The notes: generated by a model not told the origin, from the letters alone. DNA of 64,000 nucleotides from an uncultured Roseateles sp. (GCF_963422335.1 NZ_OY729424.1:4526001-4590000); one strand, 5' to 3'. Numbered from the stretch's first letter, positions 7,978 to 17,168 are shown. Numbers and translations: made by a program.

Positions 7978-10608
7978 ATGGCCGAGCCCGTGGTGACCAC
8001 CGGCGCTGATACCGCGCAGGCCTCGGCCCAGCATGGCGTGGCCGCGCTGCGGCAGAGCTTCCGCCAGGGCAAGCAGGCGCTGATACAGCATTTCCGCGGC
8101 TCCCGGGCCACCGCGCCGGCCGCGCTGCGCCTGCTGCGCGCACTGAGCCGCCATGTGGACGGCACGCTGTTCGAGCTGTGGCAGCACGCGGTGATGCCGC
8201 CGTACGCGACCTTGATTGCCGTCGGCGGTTATGGCCGCGGCGAGTTGTATCCCTACTCCGACGTCGATGTGCTGGTGCTGCTGCCCTCGGGCAAGGCGCT
8301 GACCAATGCCGCGACGCGGGCCTCGATCGAGGGCTTCATCACCGCCTGCTGGGACATAGGCCTGGAGATAGGCTCCTCGGTGCGCACCGTCGATGAATGC
8401 CTGCAGGAGAGCGAGCGTGACCTGACGGTGCAGACCTCGCTGCTGGAGTCGCGCTATCTGTGCGGCTCGCGCAGCCTGTTCCGCGAATTCCGCGGCCAGC
8501 ATGCCCAGGCGCTGGACGCCAAGGCTTTCTTGCGCGGCAAGACCCTGGAGATGCGCCAGCGCCACACCAAGTTCGAGGACACACCCTACTCGCTGGAGCC
8601 CAATTGCAAGGAAAGCCCCGGCGGCCTGCGCGATCTGCAGGTGGTGATGTGGCTGGCCCGTGGCGCCGGCCTGGGCAAGAGCTGGGGCGAGCTGTGCGGG
8701 CGCGGGCTGATCACGCCGTTCGAGGTCAAGCAGCTGCAGCGCAACGAAGGGCTGATCAAGCTGATACGGGCCCGGCTGCACATGGTCGCCGGCCGCCGCG
8801 AGGACCGGCTGGTGTTCGACCTGCAGACGGCCGTGGCCGAGAGCTTCGGCTACCAGTCGACCAAGACGCTGCGCGCCTCCGAGATGCTGATGCGCCGCTA
8901 CTACTGGGCGGCCAAGGCGGTGACCCAGCTGAACCAGATCCTGATGCTGAACATCGAGGAGCGCATCAACGGCTCGCAGGACGCGCCTATGCGCGTCATC
9001 AATGCCCGCTTCCTCGACCGCGCCGGCATGCTGGAAGTGGCCAGCGACGAGCTCTACACCGAGCATCCGCACGCCATCCTCGAGACCTTTCTGCTCTACC
9101 AGCAGACGCCGGGTATCAAAGGCCTGTCGGCCCGCACACTGCGCGCGCTGTACAACGCCCGCGGCCTGATGGGGGCGGACTTCCGGCGCGACCCGCAGAA
9201 CCGCGCGCTGTTCATGCAGATGCTGCAGGAGCCCGAGGGCCAGACCCATGCCTTCCGGCTGATGAACCAGACCTCGGTGCTCGGGCGCTATCTGTGGGTG
9301 TTCCGCCGCATCGTCGGCCAGATGCAGCATGACCTCTTCCACGTCTACACGGTGGACCAGCACATCCTGATGGTGCTGCGCAATGTGCGGCGCTTCTTCA
9401 TCCCCGAGCACACCCACGAATACCCCTTCTGCTCGCAGCTGGCGGCCCAGTTCGACCGGCCCTGGGTGCTGTACATCGCCGCGCTGTTCCACGATGTGGC
9501 CAAGGGCCGCGGCGGCGACCACAGCGAGCTGGGCGCGACCGAGGTGCGGCGCTTCTGCCGCGAGCACGGCATCTCGAAGGAAGACACCGAGATGATCGCC
9601 TTCCTGGTCAAGGGCCATCTGACGATGTCGCGCATCGCGCAAAAAGAAGACCTGTCGGACAGCGATGTGATCGAGGGCTTTGCCGCCGTGGTCGGCAATG
9701 CCCGAGGCTTGACGGCGCTGTACCTGCTGACGGTGGCCGACATCCGCGGCACCAGCCCCAAGGTCTGGAATGCCTGGAAGGGCAAGCTGCTCGAGGAGCT
9801 GTACCGCTCGACCCTGCGCGCCCTGGGCGGCGCCAAGCCGAATGCCGACGCCGAGATCGAGGCCCGCAAGCAGGACGCCCGCCATATGCTGGCCCTGCAT
9901 TCGATGCTGCCCGACACCGAGACGCCGCTGTGGCAGACCCTGGAGCTGAGCTATTTCGCCCGCCACGACGCGGCCGACCTGGCCTGGCATGCGCGGGCGC
10001 TGTGGCGCCATGTGCAGAGCGAGGTGCCTGTGGTGCGCGCCCGGCCCTCGCCGGTCGGCGAAGGCCTGCAGGTGCTGGTCTACGCCCCGGACCGGCCCGA
10101 TCTGTTCGCCCGCATCTGCGGCTATTTCGACGGGGCCGGTTTCAATATTCTTGACGCCAAGGTGCACACGACACGCACCGGCTTTGCGCTGGACACCTTC
10201 CAGGTCATCAGCCCCGACCTGGACCTGCAGTACCGCGATCTGGTGTCCCTGGTCGAGTCGCAGCTGAGCCTGGCGCTGAAGGCCCAGGGGCCGCTGCCGG
10301 AGCCGCGCAAGGGGCGCCTTTCGCGCCGCGTCAAATCCTTCCCGTTCACGCCGCGCATCTCGCTGCGGCCCGACGAGCGGGCCCAGCGCTGGCTGCTCAG
10401 CATCAGCACCAGCGACCGCACCGGCCTGCTCTACGCCATCGCCCGCGTGCTGGCCCAGCACCAGATCAATCTGCAGCTGGCCAAGATCACCACCCTGGGC
10501 GAGCGGGTCGAGGACACCTTTCTCGTCGACGGCCCGGCGCTGCAGCAGAACCGGGCGCAGCTACAGATCGAGAGCGAGCTGCTGGACGCCGTCTCGCCAA
10601 CGCTATGA
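7978..10608 (+). CDS. glnD: PII uridylyltransferase / uridylyl-removing enzyme
   Basis: Bifunctional sensor of glutamine that uridylylates PII protein when nitrogen is short and removes UMP when it is plentiful, so it controls glutamine synthetase and NtrBC signalling. The ATG at 7978 gives 876 residues (E. coli about 890). Order: nucleotidyltransferase domain with GGYGRGELYPYSDVDVLV (GG 83-84, Asp95 and Asp97), HD hydrolase domain with AALFHDVAKGRGGDHSELG near residues 500-518, and two C-terminal ACT domains that bind glutamine (VLVYAPDRPDLFARICGYF and LSISTSDRTGLLYAIARVL). It follows map by 8 bp, and its stop overlaps the mnmH start as ATGA, implying coupled translation. Confidence 0.97.
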   Translation: MAEPVVTTGADTAQASAQHGVAALRQSFRQGKQALIQHFRGSRATAPAALRLLRALSRHVDGTLFELWQHAVMPPYATLIAVGGYGRGELYPYSDVDVLVLLPSGKALTNAATRASIEGFITACWDIGLEIGSSVRTVDECLQESERDLTVQTSLLESRYLCGSRSLFREFRGQHAQALDAKAFLRGKTLEMRQRHTKFEDTPYSLEPNCKESPGGLRDLQVVMWLARGAGLGKSWGELCGRGLITPFEVKQLQRNEGLIKLIRARLHMVAGRREDRLVFDLQTAVAESFGYQSTKTLRASEMLMRRYYWAAKAVTQLNQILMLNIEERINGSQDAPMRVINARFLDRAGMLEVASDELYTEHPHAILETFLLYQQTPGIKGLSARTLRALYNARGLMGADFRRDPQNRALFMQMLQEPEGQTHAFRLMNQTSVLGRYLWVFRRIVGQMQHDLFHVYTVDQHILMVLRNVRRFFIPEHTHEYPFCSQLAAQFDRPWVLYIAALFHDVAKGRGGDHSELGATEVRRFCREHGISKEDTEMIAFLVKGHLTMSRIAQKEDLSDSDVIEGFAAVVGNARGLTALYLLTVADIRGTSPKVWNAWKGKLLEELYRSTLRALGGAKPNADAEIEARKQDARHMLALHSMLPDTETPLWQTLELSYFARHDAADLAWHARALWRHVQSEVPVVRARPSPVGEGLQVLVYAPDRPDLFARICGYFDGAGFNILDAKVHTTRTGFALDTFQVISPDLDLQYRDLVSLVESQLSLALKAQGPLPEPRKGRLSRRVKSFPFTPRISLRPDERAQRWLLSISTSDRTGLLYAIARVLAQHQINLQLAKITTLGERVEDTFLVDGPALQQNRAQLQIESELLDAVSPTL

Positions 10609-11660
10609 GTTCGACGACTATCGCCGTGGCCGAGGCGCTGGCGCAGCCGTTCGACGCCGTCATCGACGTCCGCTCTCCGTCCGAGTTTGCCGAGGACCAC
10701 CTGCCCGGCGCCGTCAACTGGCCGGTGCTGGACGACGAGCAGCGCCGGATCGTCGGCACGATGTACAAGCAGGTCTCGGCCTTCGAGGCGCGCAAGGTCG
10801 GTGCGGCCATCGTCGCGCGCAATATCGCCGCGCACATCGACCGCGAGGTGGCCAATATGCCCAAGGGCTGGAAGCCCCTGGTCTATTGCTGGCGCGGCGG
10901 CCAGCGTTCCGGCGCGATGGCCTGGTTCCTCGGCCAGATCGGCTTCAACAGCCGGCAGCTGGCCGGCGGCTACAAGGCTTTTCGCGCCCAGGTGCGGCAG
11001 GATCTGGAGACGGTGCCCGTCATGGCCCGGCTGCGCGTGCTGTGCGGCCGCACCGGTTCGGGCAAGACGCGGCTGCTGCATGCCCTGGCGCAGCAAGGCG
11101 GCCAGGTGCTGGATCTGGAAGGTCTGGCCAGCCACCGTGGCTCGGTGCTGGGCGGCCTGCCCGATCAGCCCCAGCCCGGCCAGAAGCGCTTCGAGACGCT
11201 GATCTGGCAGGCCTTGCGCGGGCTGGACCCAACCCGCCCCCTCTATCTGGAAAGCGAAAGCCGCAAGATCGGCCAGCTGCGCGTGCCCGAGCAATTGCAT
11301 CAGGCGATGCGCGAGCGGGGCCAGTGCTGGTGGGTGGAGATGCCCGAGGCGGCCCGGGTGCAGCTGCTGCTGGAGGACTACGGCCACTTTGCCGGTGACG
11401 TGGATGGTTTTTGCGCCAGGCTGCAGGCCCTGGTCGAGCTGCGCGGCAAGGAAACCGTTGCTCGCTGGCAACAGGCAGCGCGCGCCGGCGACTGGGCCCA
11501 TCTGTTCGCCGAGCTGATGCGCCTGCACTACGACCCCGGCTACGAACGCTCGCTGCGCAACAGCTACCAACAGCTGGACGAGGCCCCGGTTTTGGCGCTG
11601 GCCGATGGTGGCAGCACCAGCCTGACGGCGGCCGCGCAGGCCTTGCTGAAGACCGTTTGA
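10605..11660 (+). CDS. mnmH: tRNA 2-selenouridine / geranyl-2-thiouridine synthase
   Basis: Also called SelU. It replaces sulfur in the wobble 2-thiouridine of some tRNAs with selenium, via a geranylated intermediate. At 351 residues it has a rhodanese domain with catalytic Cys95 in VYCWRGGQRSGAMAW, followed by a P-loop domain with CGRTGSGKT (residues 147-155) and the typical YLESESRKIG segment. It overlaps glnD by 4 bases. No selD was seen in the window, so a selenophosphate supply must come from elsewhere if the enzyme is selenium-active. Confidence 0.94.
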   Translation: MSSTTIAVAEALAQPFDAVIDVRSPSEFAEDHLPGAVNWPVLDDEQRRIVGTMYKQVSAFEARKVGAAIVARNIAAHIDREVANMPKGWKPLVYCWRGGQRSGAMAWFLGQIGFNSRQLAGGYKAFRAQVRQDLETVPVMARLRVLCGRTGSGKTRLLHALAQQGGQVLDLEGLASHRGSVLGGLPDQPQPGQKRFETLIWQALRGLDPTRPLYLESESRKIGQLRVPEQLHQAMRERGQCWWVEMPEAARVQLLLEDYGHFAGDVDGFCARLQALVELRGKETVARWQQAARAGDWAHLFAELMRLHYDPGYERSLRNSYQQLDEAPVLALADGGSTSLTAAAQALLKTV

Positions 11661-11757
11661 CAGTCGTCTGAAGGCGATCGGCCCGGATTTTTCAAGCCTG
11701 CTGCGGCATCCCTCCGGTATCAGATCGACGGAAATGGGGCGAAAAATCCCTGCAAAT

Positions 11758-11784
11758 TGAAGGTTTCCGGAAAACGGCCGATAA
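11758..11784 (+). promoter_or_regulatory. Probable sigma-28 (FliA) promoter
   Basis: TGAAGGTT, 11 bases, then GCCGATAA. The enterobacterial FliA consensus is TAAAGTTT-N11-GCCGATAA, so the -10 box matches 8 of 8, the -35 box 6 of 8, and the spacing is exact. It lies about 90 bases before the start codon of the next gene and nothing else lies between. Suggests that gene belongs to the late flagellar/motility regulon. Confidence 0.7.
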
Positions 11785-11873
11785 AAGTCCCATCGAAGCG
11801 TTGTCACGCCCCCCAGGCCCCGAACCTGCAGCATGAAACGCACCGTGCAGTCTTTACAGCATCGGAGTTCATC

Positions 11874-12458
11874 ATGAGCTTGAACGGACTACCTGGAATT
11901 GCTCCGCCTGGCCGAGCGGAGCCCGCACCCGCGGTGACACAGACCAGCGCCCCGGCCGTGCGGCTGGAGCGCCCGACGGAGACCTATGCCGACACGGCCA
12001 GGAGCGCTGGGCGCGCCGGCAGTGGCAACGGCAGCGGTGGTGGCGGACTGGCCGATGCGATGGAGCGGACGTTCCAGCAGCTCGGCCTCAGTTCGGGCAG
12101 CGATTCGGCCAGCCAAGCCGAAGACAGCGCCAGCTCCCAGCGCAAGACCGATCTGGGCCGGCTGATGCAGGCCCTGTTCCAGGCCGTGCATGCCCACTCC
12201 CCGCCCCTGACCACGGGCGAGTCATCGAGCTTTGCCGCCGCCCTGGCCTCGCTGACCTCGCAGATGTCCAGCGGCGACTCGGTCAGTTCGCTGCAGGCTG
12301 CTCTGGGGCGGGTGCTGCAGGACTTGCAAAGCTCCCAGCACGGTTCGGCCAACCCGCTGCCATCGGCACAGGACCTGCTCAACACCCTGCAACGCAATCT
12401 GGACCAGCAGACCAATGTGGTCCAGACCAAGGGCAATGTGCTGAACGAGCGGGCCTAG
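11874..12458 (+). CDS. Unknown Ser/Gly-rich protein, putative motility regulon
   Basis: Not recognised. The protein has 194 residues starting MSLNGLPGIAPPG; this ATG was chosen over an upstream in-frame one because GGAG sits 6 bases before it and the earlier part lies inside the promoter region. The N-terminal third is low-complexity (Pro, Ser, Gly), including a SGNGSGGGG stretch. The C-terminal part is predicted helical with many Gln, Ser and Leu (SLQAALGRVLQDLQSSQ, DLLNTLQRNLDQQTN). No signal peptide, membrane helix or cysteine was seen. The sigma-28 promoter suggests a flagellar, chemotaxis or secreted motility-related role; that is inference. Its TAG stop overlaps the stop of the convergent DUF3501 gene. 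Confidence 0.75.
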   Translation: MSLNGLPGIAPPGRAEPAPAVTQTSAPAVRLERPTETYADTARSAGRAGSGNGSGGGGLADAMERTFQQLGLSSGSDSASQAEDSASSQRKTDLGRLMQALFQAVHAHSPPLTTGESSSFAAALASLTSQMSSGDSVSSLQAALGRVLQDLQSSQHGSANPLPSAQDLLNTLQRNLDQQTNVVQTKGNVLNERA

Positions 12459-13036
12459 GGTCGGAGATCGCCGGCCAGACTGGCGAGGGTTTCCGGCCCG
12501 ATTTGCACATGGGCCGGATAGTGGGTGTGGTCGCAGCCCAGCTTGGCGCCCGCACCGGCCAGCAGCGCATCGCGCGCGGCCTTGGTGAACTCGAAACGAA
12601 CGAAGTGCACGGCCGAGGTCTTCTCGTCGTTCTCGCGGTCCAGGTCTTCGTCGGCAATGGCGTAGACCCGCGCATGGCCCTCGACCTCGACAAACATCCG
12701 GTCCTCCACCCCGATCAGCCGACCCAGCTCGCGCTTGCGCTCGTGCGGGTCCGGATACTCGATCAGCATCGTCGCCTTCCAGTTCGAGCCATCGGGCACC
12801 AGCGCGGCATAGGCATCGATCTCGCTCTGAATGCCGGCCTCCTCGAAGATCTTCTCGATGCGCAACATCTCCTGGATCTGGTAGCGCACCGTCTGTTCAT
12901 CCTCGAATTGCAGATTCAGATGCTCACCGAGTTGCACGCTGCGCAGCCGCCGGTGGGCGATCACCCGGGGCTTGGCCTCCTTGCGCTGGCGGGCGTAGGC
13001 CTCCAGGCCCATCAGGCTGTCGATAGTGATGGTCAT
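12455..13036 (-). CDS. DUF3501 family protein
   Basis: Cytoplasmic protein of 193 residues in the DUF3501 family, of unknown biochemical role. The start ATG at 13036 (MTITIDSLMGLEAYARQRKE) has GAGG upstream. Family features seen: RRLRSVQLGEHLNLQFEDEQTVRYQIQEMLRIEKI near the N-terminus, the YPDPHERKREL segment, and a C-terminal HYPAHVQI tail. It lies 11 bp downstream of the Fe-S oxidoreductase gene and is third in the rubrerythrin operon. This conserved neighbourhood implies a part in peroxide or redox handling together with those two proteins, but no reaction is established. Confidence 0.88.
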   Translation of the reverse strand: MTITIDSLMGLEAYARQRKEAKPRVIAHRRLRSVQLGEHLNLQFEDEQTVRYQIQEMLRIEKIFEEAGIQSEIDAYAALVPDGSNWKATMLIEYPDPHERKRELGRLIGVEDRMFVEVEGHARVYAIADEDLDRENDEKTSAVHFVRFEFTKAARDALLAGAGAKLGCDHTHYPAHVQIGPETLASLAGDLRP

Positions 13037-13047
13037 CGGTCCACTCC

Positions 13048-14400
13048 TCAACTCAAACCGTAAGCCAGACGCACCAGGCTCAGCGGGTGCTGCAAGTTCT
13101 TCGCCGGAGTACCCGCCAGCGCCATGCCCTGGGCGATGTGGTGACCGGCCAGCGCGCAGTCGCTGCTGATGTGGTCGGGCTCGTCCTTGGCCATGGCCTT
13201 GAACACCGGCTTGCCTATCTTCATGGCGATCGGGTGATACAGCGTCTTCACGCCATAGGTGCCGGCATGGCCCGAGCAGCGCTCCACCGTGTTGAGTTGC
13301 ACCGGCACCGTGGCGCCTATCAGCTTGAACATCTCCTCGGTCTTCTTGCCTATCTTCTGCACCCGGCCGTGACAGGGAATGTGGTAGCTGACCTTGCCCA
13401 GGGCGGTCTTGAAATCCAGCTTCAGCAGGCCGTCCTTGTGGCGGGCAATCAGGTACTCGAAGGGATCGAACATCGCCGCCATCACCGCCTGGGTGTCGGC
13501 GCAGTCCGGGAACATCAGCGGCAGCTCCTGCTTGAACATCAGGGTGCAGCTGGGGATGGCGCTGAGAATGGCATAGCCCTCCTTGGCATAGCGGGCCAGC
13601 ACCGGCATATTCGCCGCTTTGTGACTGGCCACAGACTCCAGATCGCCCAGCTCCAGCTTGGGCATGCCGCAGCAGCTTTCCTTCTCGACGATGACGTAGG
13701 GAATCTCGTTATGCTCCAGCAGCTTGATCAGGTCATGGCCGATGCCGGGCTCGTTGTAATTGACGTAGCAGGTGGCAAAGATCGCCACCTTGCCCGGCGT
13801 GCGCGCGCCGTTGGTGACCACCGTCGCCGAGCCGTGCGACTGTGCCGCCCAACGAAAACGCTGGCCGGCCAGCTCGGGCATCCAGGCCTCGGGGTGCACG
13901 CCCAGGGTCTTGTCGAGCAGCTTGCGCGCCAGGCCGGTCTTGTTGACGGCGTTGACCGCCTGCACCACGACCGGGATGCCGGCGAACTGGCCATGCACAT
14001 CGGTCGAGGCCAGGAAGCGTTCGCCAGCCTTGACCTCCCCCTTCTTGAACTTGATCGCCTTGGCGCGCAGCATCGTATGCGGGAAGTCCAGGTTCCATGG
14101 GTGCGGCGGCACGTAGGGGCACTTGGTCATGTAGCAGAGGTCGCACAGATAGCACTGGTCCACCACCTTCCAGTAGTCGGCCTTGGCCACGCCGTCCACC
14201 TCGCCGGTCTTGCTCTCGTCCACCAGGTCGAACAGGGTGGGGAACGAATGGCACAGGCTCACGCAGCGCCGGCAGCCGTGGCAGATGTCGAAGATGCGCT
14301 CCAGCTCGTGCAGGCACTGGTCCTCGTCGTAGAACTCGGGGTTCTTCCAGTCCAGCGCATGCCGGGTCGGGGCTTCGAGATTGCCTTCGCGTGTGCTCAT
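13048..14400 (-). CDS. GlpC/HdrD-like (Fe-S) oxidoreductase
   Basis: Soluble iron-sulfur protein of 450 residues related to GlpC and heterodisulfide reductase subunit D. Two ferredoxin-type [4Fe-4S] motifs sit at the N-terminus: CHGCRRCVSLCHSFP and CYLCDLCYMTKCPYVPP. Two CCG-type domains follow, with ESCCGMPKLE and, near the end, CHGRVQKIG and CSGHAG. No membrane helices were seen. The start at 14400 (MSTREGN) has GGAG 6 bases upstream. It lies between rubrerythrin and DUF3501 in one operon, so it probably passes electrons to the diiron protein or a thiol partner; the donor is unknown. Confidence 0.9.
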   Translation of the reverse strand: MSTREGNLEAPTRHALDWKNPEFYDEDQCLHELERIFDICHGCRRCVSLCHSFPTLFDLVDESKTGEVDGVAKADYWKVVDQCYLCDLCYMTKCPYVPPHPWNLDFPHTMLRAKAIKFKKGEVKAGERFLASTDVHGQFAGIPVVVQAVNAVNKTGLARKLLDKTLGVHPEAWMPELAGQRFRWAAQSHGSATVVTNGARTPGKVAIFATCYVNYNEPGIGHDLIKLLEHNEIPYVIVEKESCCGMPKLELGDLESVASHKAANMPVLARYAKEGYAILSAIPSCTLMFKQELPLMFPDCADTQAVMAAMFDPFEYLIARHKDGLLKLDFKTALGKVSYHIPCHGRVQKIGKKTEEMFKLIGATVPVQLNTVERCSGHAGTYGVKTLYHPIAMKIGKPVFKAMAKDEPDHISSDCALAGHHIAQGMALAGTPAKNLQHPLSLVRLAYGLS

Positions 14401-14472
14401 CGGGTGCTCCATGCCAAGCGACTGCGGCGCCCGAGAGCGCCGCATAACCGTTCAGTGACTCACATCAGCCTG

Positions 14473-14892
14473 TCAGTCAACCAGGGCATCCAGGGCTTTC
14501 TGGTAGCGGTTGGCATGCGAACGCTCGGCCTTGGCCAGGGTCTCGAACCAGTCGGCGATCTCGTCGAAGCCCTCGTCGCGGGCGGTCTTGGCCATGCCGG
14601 GGTACATATCGGTGTACTCGTGCGTTTCTCCGGCCACGGCGGCGGCCAGGTTCTGGCGGCTGGAGCCAATCGGCAGGCCGGTGGCCGGATCGCCCACCGC
14701 CTCCAGAAACTCCAGGTGGCCGTGCGCATGGCCGGTTTCACCCTCGGCGGTGGAGCGGAACAGCGCCGCCACATCGTTCTGGCCTTCAATGTCGGCCTTG
14801 TTTGCGAAATACAGGTACCGGCGGTTCGCCTGCGATTCGCCCGCGAAGGCGTCCTTCAGGTGCTGCTCGGTCTTCGATCCTTTCAAGCCCAT
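14473..14892 (-). CDS. Rubrerythrin (diiron domain only)
   Basis: Ferritin-like diiron protein of 139 residues, likely a peroxide reductase. Metal-ligand helices are visible: AFAGESQANRRYLYFANKA, AEGETGHAHGHLEF and a C-terminal AKAERSHANRYQKAL. The rubredoxin domain of classical rubrerythrins is absent, so electrons must come from another protein; the Fe-S oxidoreductase encoded 72 bp downstream is the obvious candidate. It is first gene of the three-gene operon. The ATG at 14892 is preceded by CTGGAGAGCG, a good ribosome site. Confidence 0.95.
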   Translation of the reverse strand: MGLKGSKTEQHLKDAFAGESQANRRYLYFANKADIEGQNDVAALFRSTAEGETGHAHGHLEFLEAVGDPATGLPIGSSRQNLAAAVAGETHEYTDMYPGMAKTARDEGFDEIADWFETLAKAERSHANRYQKALDALVD

Positions 14893-15023
14893 GATCGCTC
14901 TCCAGTTGAAGTTCGTGGTGGTATTTCCCTGGTGGCTGCCGACTCAAGCTCGTGCTTCAGCAGCACCGCTGGACGGTACCCCACTGCGCGCCCTGCCGCA
15001 ATACAAAGCGTCAATGCCAGCAA

Positions 15024-15049
15024 TAGGTGGCTGCTATGCCAGCCGCCTA
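15024..15049 (-). terminator. Hairpin at the 3' end of the esterase gene
   Basis: TAGGTGGCTG and CAGCCGCCTA form a 10-bp stem (one G-U) with a 6-base loop. On the minus strand the stem begins at the TAG stop of the esterase gene. There is only a short TT after it, so it is a weak intrinsic terminator or an mRNA-end stabiliser. Confidence 0.4.
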
Positions 15050-15916
15050 GGCGTCCAGGCCCAGCAACTCGTTCACCAGCAAATGGCTGCGGCCCCGCGG
15101 ATCGGCCAGGTCATGCAAGATGGTCAGATGGTTGCAGTCGGCGACCGCCTCACAAACCGGTACGGCCCTGGCTCCCCAGGCCCGGCGTATCAGCAAGTTC
15201 TGGCGCAGGAACTCCTCGCTTTCCAAGCCGCCCACCAGTGCGTAAAGCGGAGCTGTCGGCGCCGGCAGCTTGACTGGGCTGAGCTTGCGCACCAGGGCCG
15301 GCGTCAATCTCAAATCACCCTGCAGATAGGGCGAGCGGCGCAGGGGCTCCAGATCATGCAGGCCCGAGATCGACATCGCCCCCTTCACCAGATCATCGGG
15401 CAGATCCTGCCCCAGCAGCGGCCACAGGCAGCACAACAGCATCGCCGCCAACTGCCCGCCGGCCGAATGCCCGATGACGACGATGCGCTGCGGGTCGCCG
15501 CCGTACAGCGTCGCGTTGCGATAGGTCCAGGCCAGCGCCTGCGCCGCCTGCAACAGGATGCGGTCCATGCTCACTGCCGGGCACAGGCTGTAGTTGGGCA
15601 CCACCACCAGCGCACCATCGGCCACGAAGGGCGGCGCGACGAAGGAGTGGTCGGCCTTGTCCAGCGAGCGCCAGTAGCCGCCGTGCAGGAACACCAGCAC
15701 CGGGGCTCCTGCACGCGGCGCAGCGAACAGGTCCAGGCGCTCATCCGGTCCGTCGCCATAGGCCAGGTCCAGCCGGCAGGGGGAGCGCTCGCGCGACAGT
15801 GCCGAGGCGTGCTGCCAGCGCTGGAAGATGTCGGCACTGTCGGCCACGCGGGCGCGGTTGTTGTACTGCGCATCGAGCCAGGCGGGATCGGGCTTGGGAT
15901 CGGCGTAAGGGGGCAT
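15047..15916 (-). CDS. Alpha/beta hydrolase, arylformamidase-like
   Basis: Cytoplasmic serine hydrolase of 289 residues in the BD-FAE / kynurenine-formamidase-like group. It has the oxyanion motif HGGYW at residues 78-82 and the nucleophile elbow GHSAGG with Ser151. A late His is in DCNHLTIL. The N-terminus (PAWLDAQYNNRARV) is typical of this group. No tryptophan-pathway genes are nearby, so its substrate cannot be assigned; a role as kynurenine formamidase is possible but unsupported. It is transcribed alone and divergently from the SDR gene at 16040. Confidence 0.85.
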   Translation of the reverse strand: MPPYADPKPDPAWLDAQYNNRARVADSADIFQRWQHASALSRERSPCRLDLAYGDGPDERLDLFAAPRAGAPVLVFLHGGYWRSLDKADHSFVAPPFVADGALVVVPNYSLCPAVSMDRILLQAAQALAWTYRNATLYGGDPQRIVVIGHSAGGQLAAMLLCCLWPLLGQDLPDDLVKGAMSISGLHDLEPLRRSPYLQGDLRLTPALVRKLSPVKLPAPTAPLYALVGGLESEEFLRQNLLIRRAWGARAVPVCEAVADCNHLTILHDLADPRGRSHLLVNELLGLDA

Positions 15917-16039
15917 GGGCGGTCACGGTTGATGAGTTGACAAGCAGTGTCGCAAAAACGGCGTGGTTCGGGGCCGGACCTCTACACTCATCGCCCATCT
16001 CCACCCCTGGGGCCTGGCCGGCGCCGCCCCGTCACAACC

Positions 16040-17038
16040 ATGAAATTGCTTGTCATCGGCGGCGGCGTGTTCCTGGGCTCCGCCTTCGTTGCTGCGGCCC
16101 TCGCCCGCGGCCACCAGGTCACCGTGTTCCAGCGCGGCCAAAGCAGTGCAGCGCCGCCAGCCGGCGTCGAGCGCATTCTCGGCGACCGCAGGACCGACCT
16201 GGCCCGCGCCGCCGGCGACTGGGACGCGGTGATCGACACCTGCGCCTACCTGCCCGCCGATGTGCGCAGCGCACTCGGCGCCCTGCGGCCGCGCTGCCCC
16301 TATCTGCTGGTCTCCAGCATTTCCGCCTTCGCCGCCCTGCCCGAGCCCGGCATGACCGAAGGCGCGCCCCTGCACCAGCAAGACATGAGCCAGGTCGAAG
16401 CGATGACCGGCGAGACCTACGGCCCGCTGAAGGCCGCCTGCGAACGCGAGCTGCTGGCCCACGCGGTCCACCCCATCATCGTCCGCCCCGGCCTGATCGT
16501 CGGCGAGCAGGACCCCTCCGGCCGCTTCAGCTACTGGGCCGATCGCATCGCCCGCGGCGGCGAGGTGCTGGCACCGGTCGGCCCCGAGCTGCCGGCCCAG
16601 TGCATCGATGTGCACGATCTGGCTGCCTTCATGCTGGAGCTGGTGGAGCAAGGCGCACGAGGCGACTTCAACGCCAGCGGCCCATCAGACCTGACCCTGG
16701 GCGAGGTGCTGAACACGGCACGATCCGCCTTCGGCAGCGACGCCCGCCTGAGCTGGGTCAGCGAGACCTTTCTGGAACAGCAGGAGGTGGGCGCCTGGGT
16801 CGAGTTGCCGCTGTGGATACCCAGCGCCGACGCCAGCCTCGCCGGCATGCTGCGCATCGATTGCAGCAAGGCCCGCGCCCACGGCTTGCACTGCCGGCCG
16901 ATAGCCGAAACCTTGCTCAGCGCGCTGGCCTGGGTCAGGACGCCGGCCGGCCGGGCCAGCCTCGCCCGCCAGCTCAAACCGGAGCGCGAACAGGCCCTGC
17001 TGGCCGCCTGGCATGACGCCCGTCAAACATCGGGTTGA
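16040..17038 (+). CDS. NAD-dependent epimerase/dehydratase-like protein
   Basis: Extended short-chain dehydrogenase-like protein of 332 residues. It starts at MKLLVIGGGVFLGSAF, which carries a glycine-rich nucleotide-binding loop (residues 7-13). The middle has DAVIDTCAYLPADVRSAL, a SSISAFA segment, and GETYGPLKAACE where the YxxxK-type motif appears as YGPLK. A RPGLIVGEQDPSGRFSYW stretch is typical of the family. The substrate is unknown. It stands alone upstream of the tRNA gene; the in-frame extension upstream of 16040 was rejected because it runs into the intergenic region. Confidence 0.85.
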   Translation: MKLLVIGGGVFLGSAFVAAALARGHQVTVFQRGQSSAAPPAGVERILGDRRTDLARAAGDWDAVIDTCAYLPADVRSALGALRPRCPYLLVSSISAFAALPEPGMTEGAPLHQQDMSQVEAMTGETYGPLKAACERELLAHAVHPIIVRPGLIVGEQDPSGRFSYWADRIARGGEVLAPVGPELPAQCIDVHDLAAFMLELVEQGARGDFNASGPSDLTLGEVLNTARSAFGSDARLSWVSETFLEQQEVGAWVELPLWIPSADASLAGMLRIDCSKARAHGLHCRPIAETLLSALAWVRTPAGRASLARQLKPEREQALLAAWHDARQTSG

Positions 17039-17067
17039 ACCGGTACCCAAGCGCAAAAATCCCGCGC

Positions 17068-17073
17068 TATACT
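17068..17073 (+). promoter_or_regulatory. -10 box of the tRNA-Ala gene
   Basis: TATACT, 12 bases before the mature tRNA 5' end. This is a near-consensus sigma-70 -10 hexamer. No good -35 box is visible at 16-18 bp; TTGAAC at 17035 is too far upstream. Confidence 0.45.
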
Positions 17074-17085
17074 TTTCTACGGTTC

Positions 17086-17161
<76 letters not shown>

Positions 17162-17168
17162 ACCAGCA

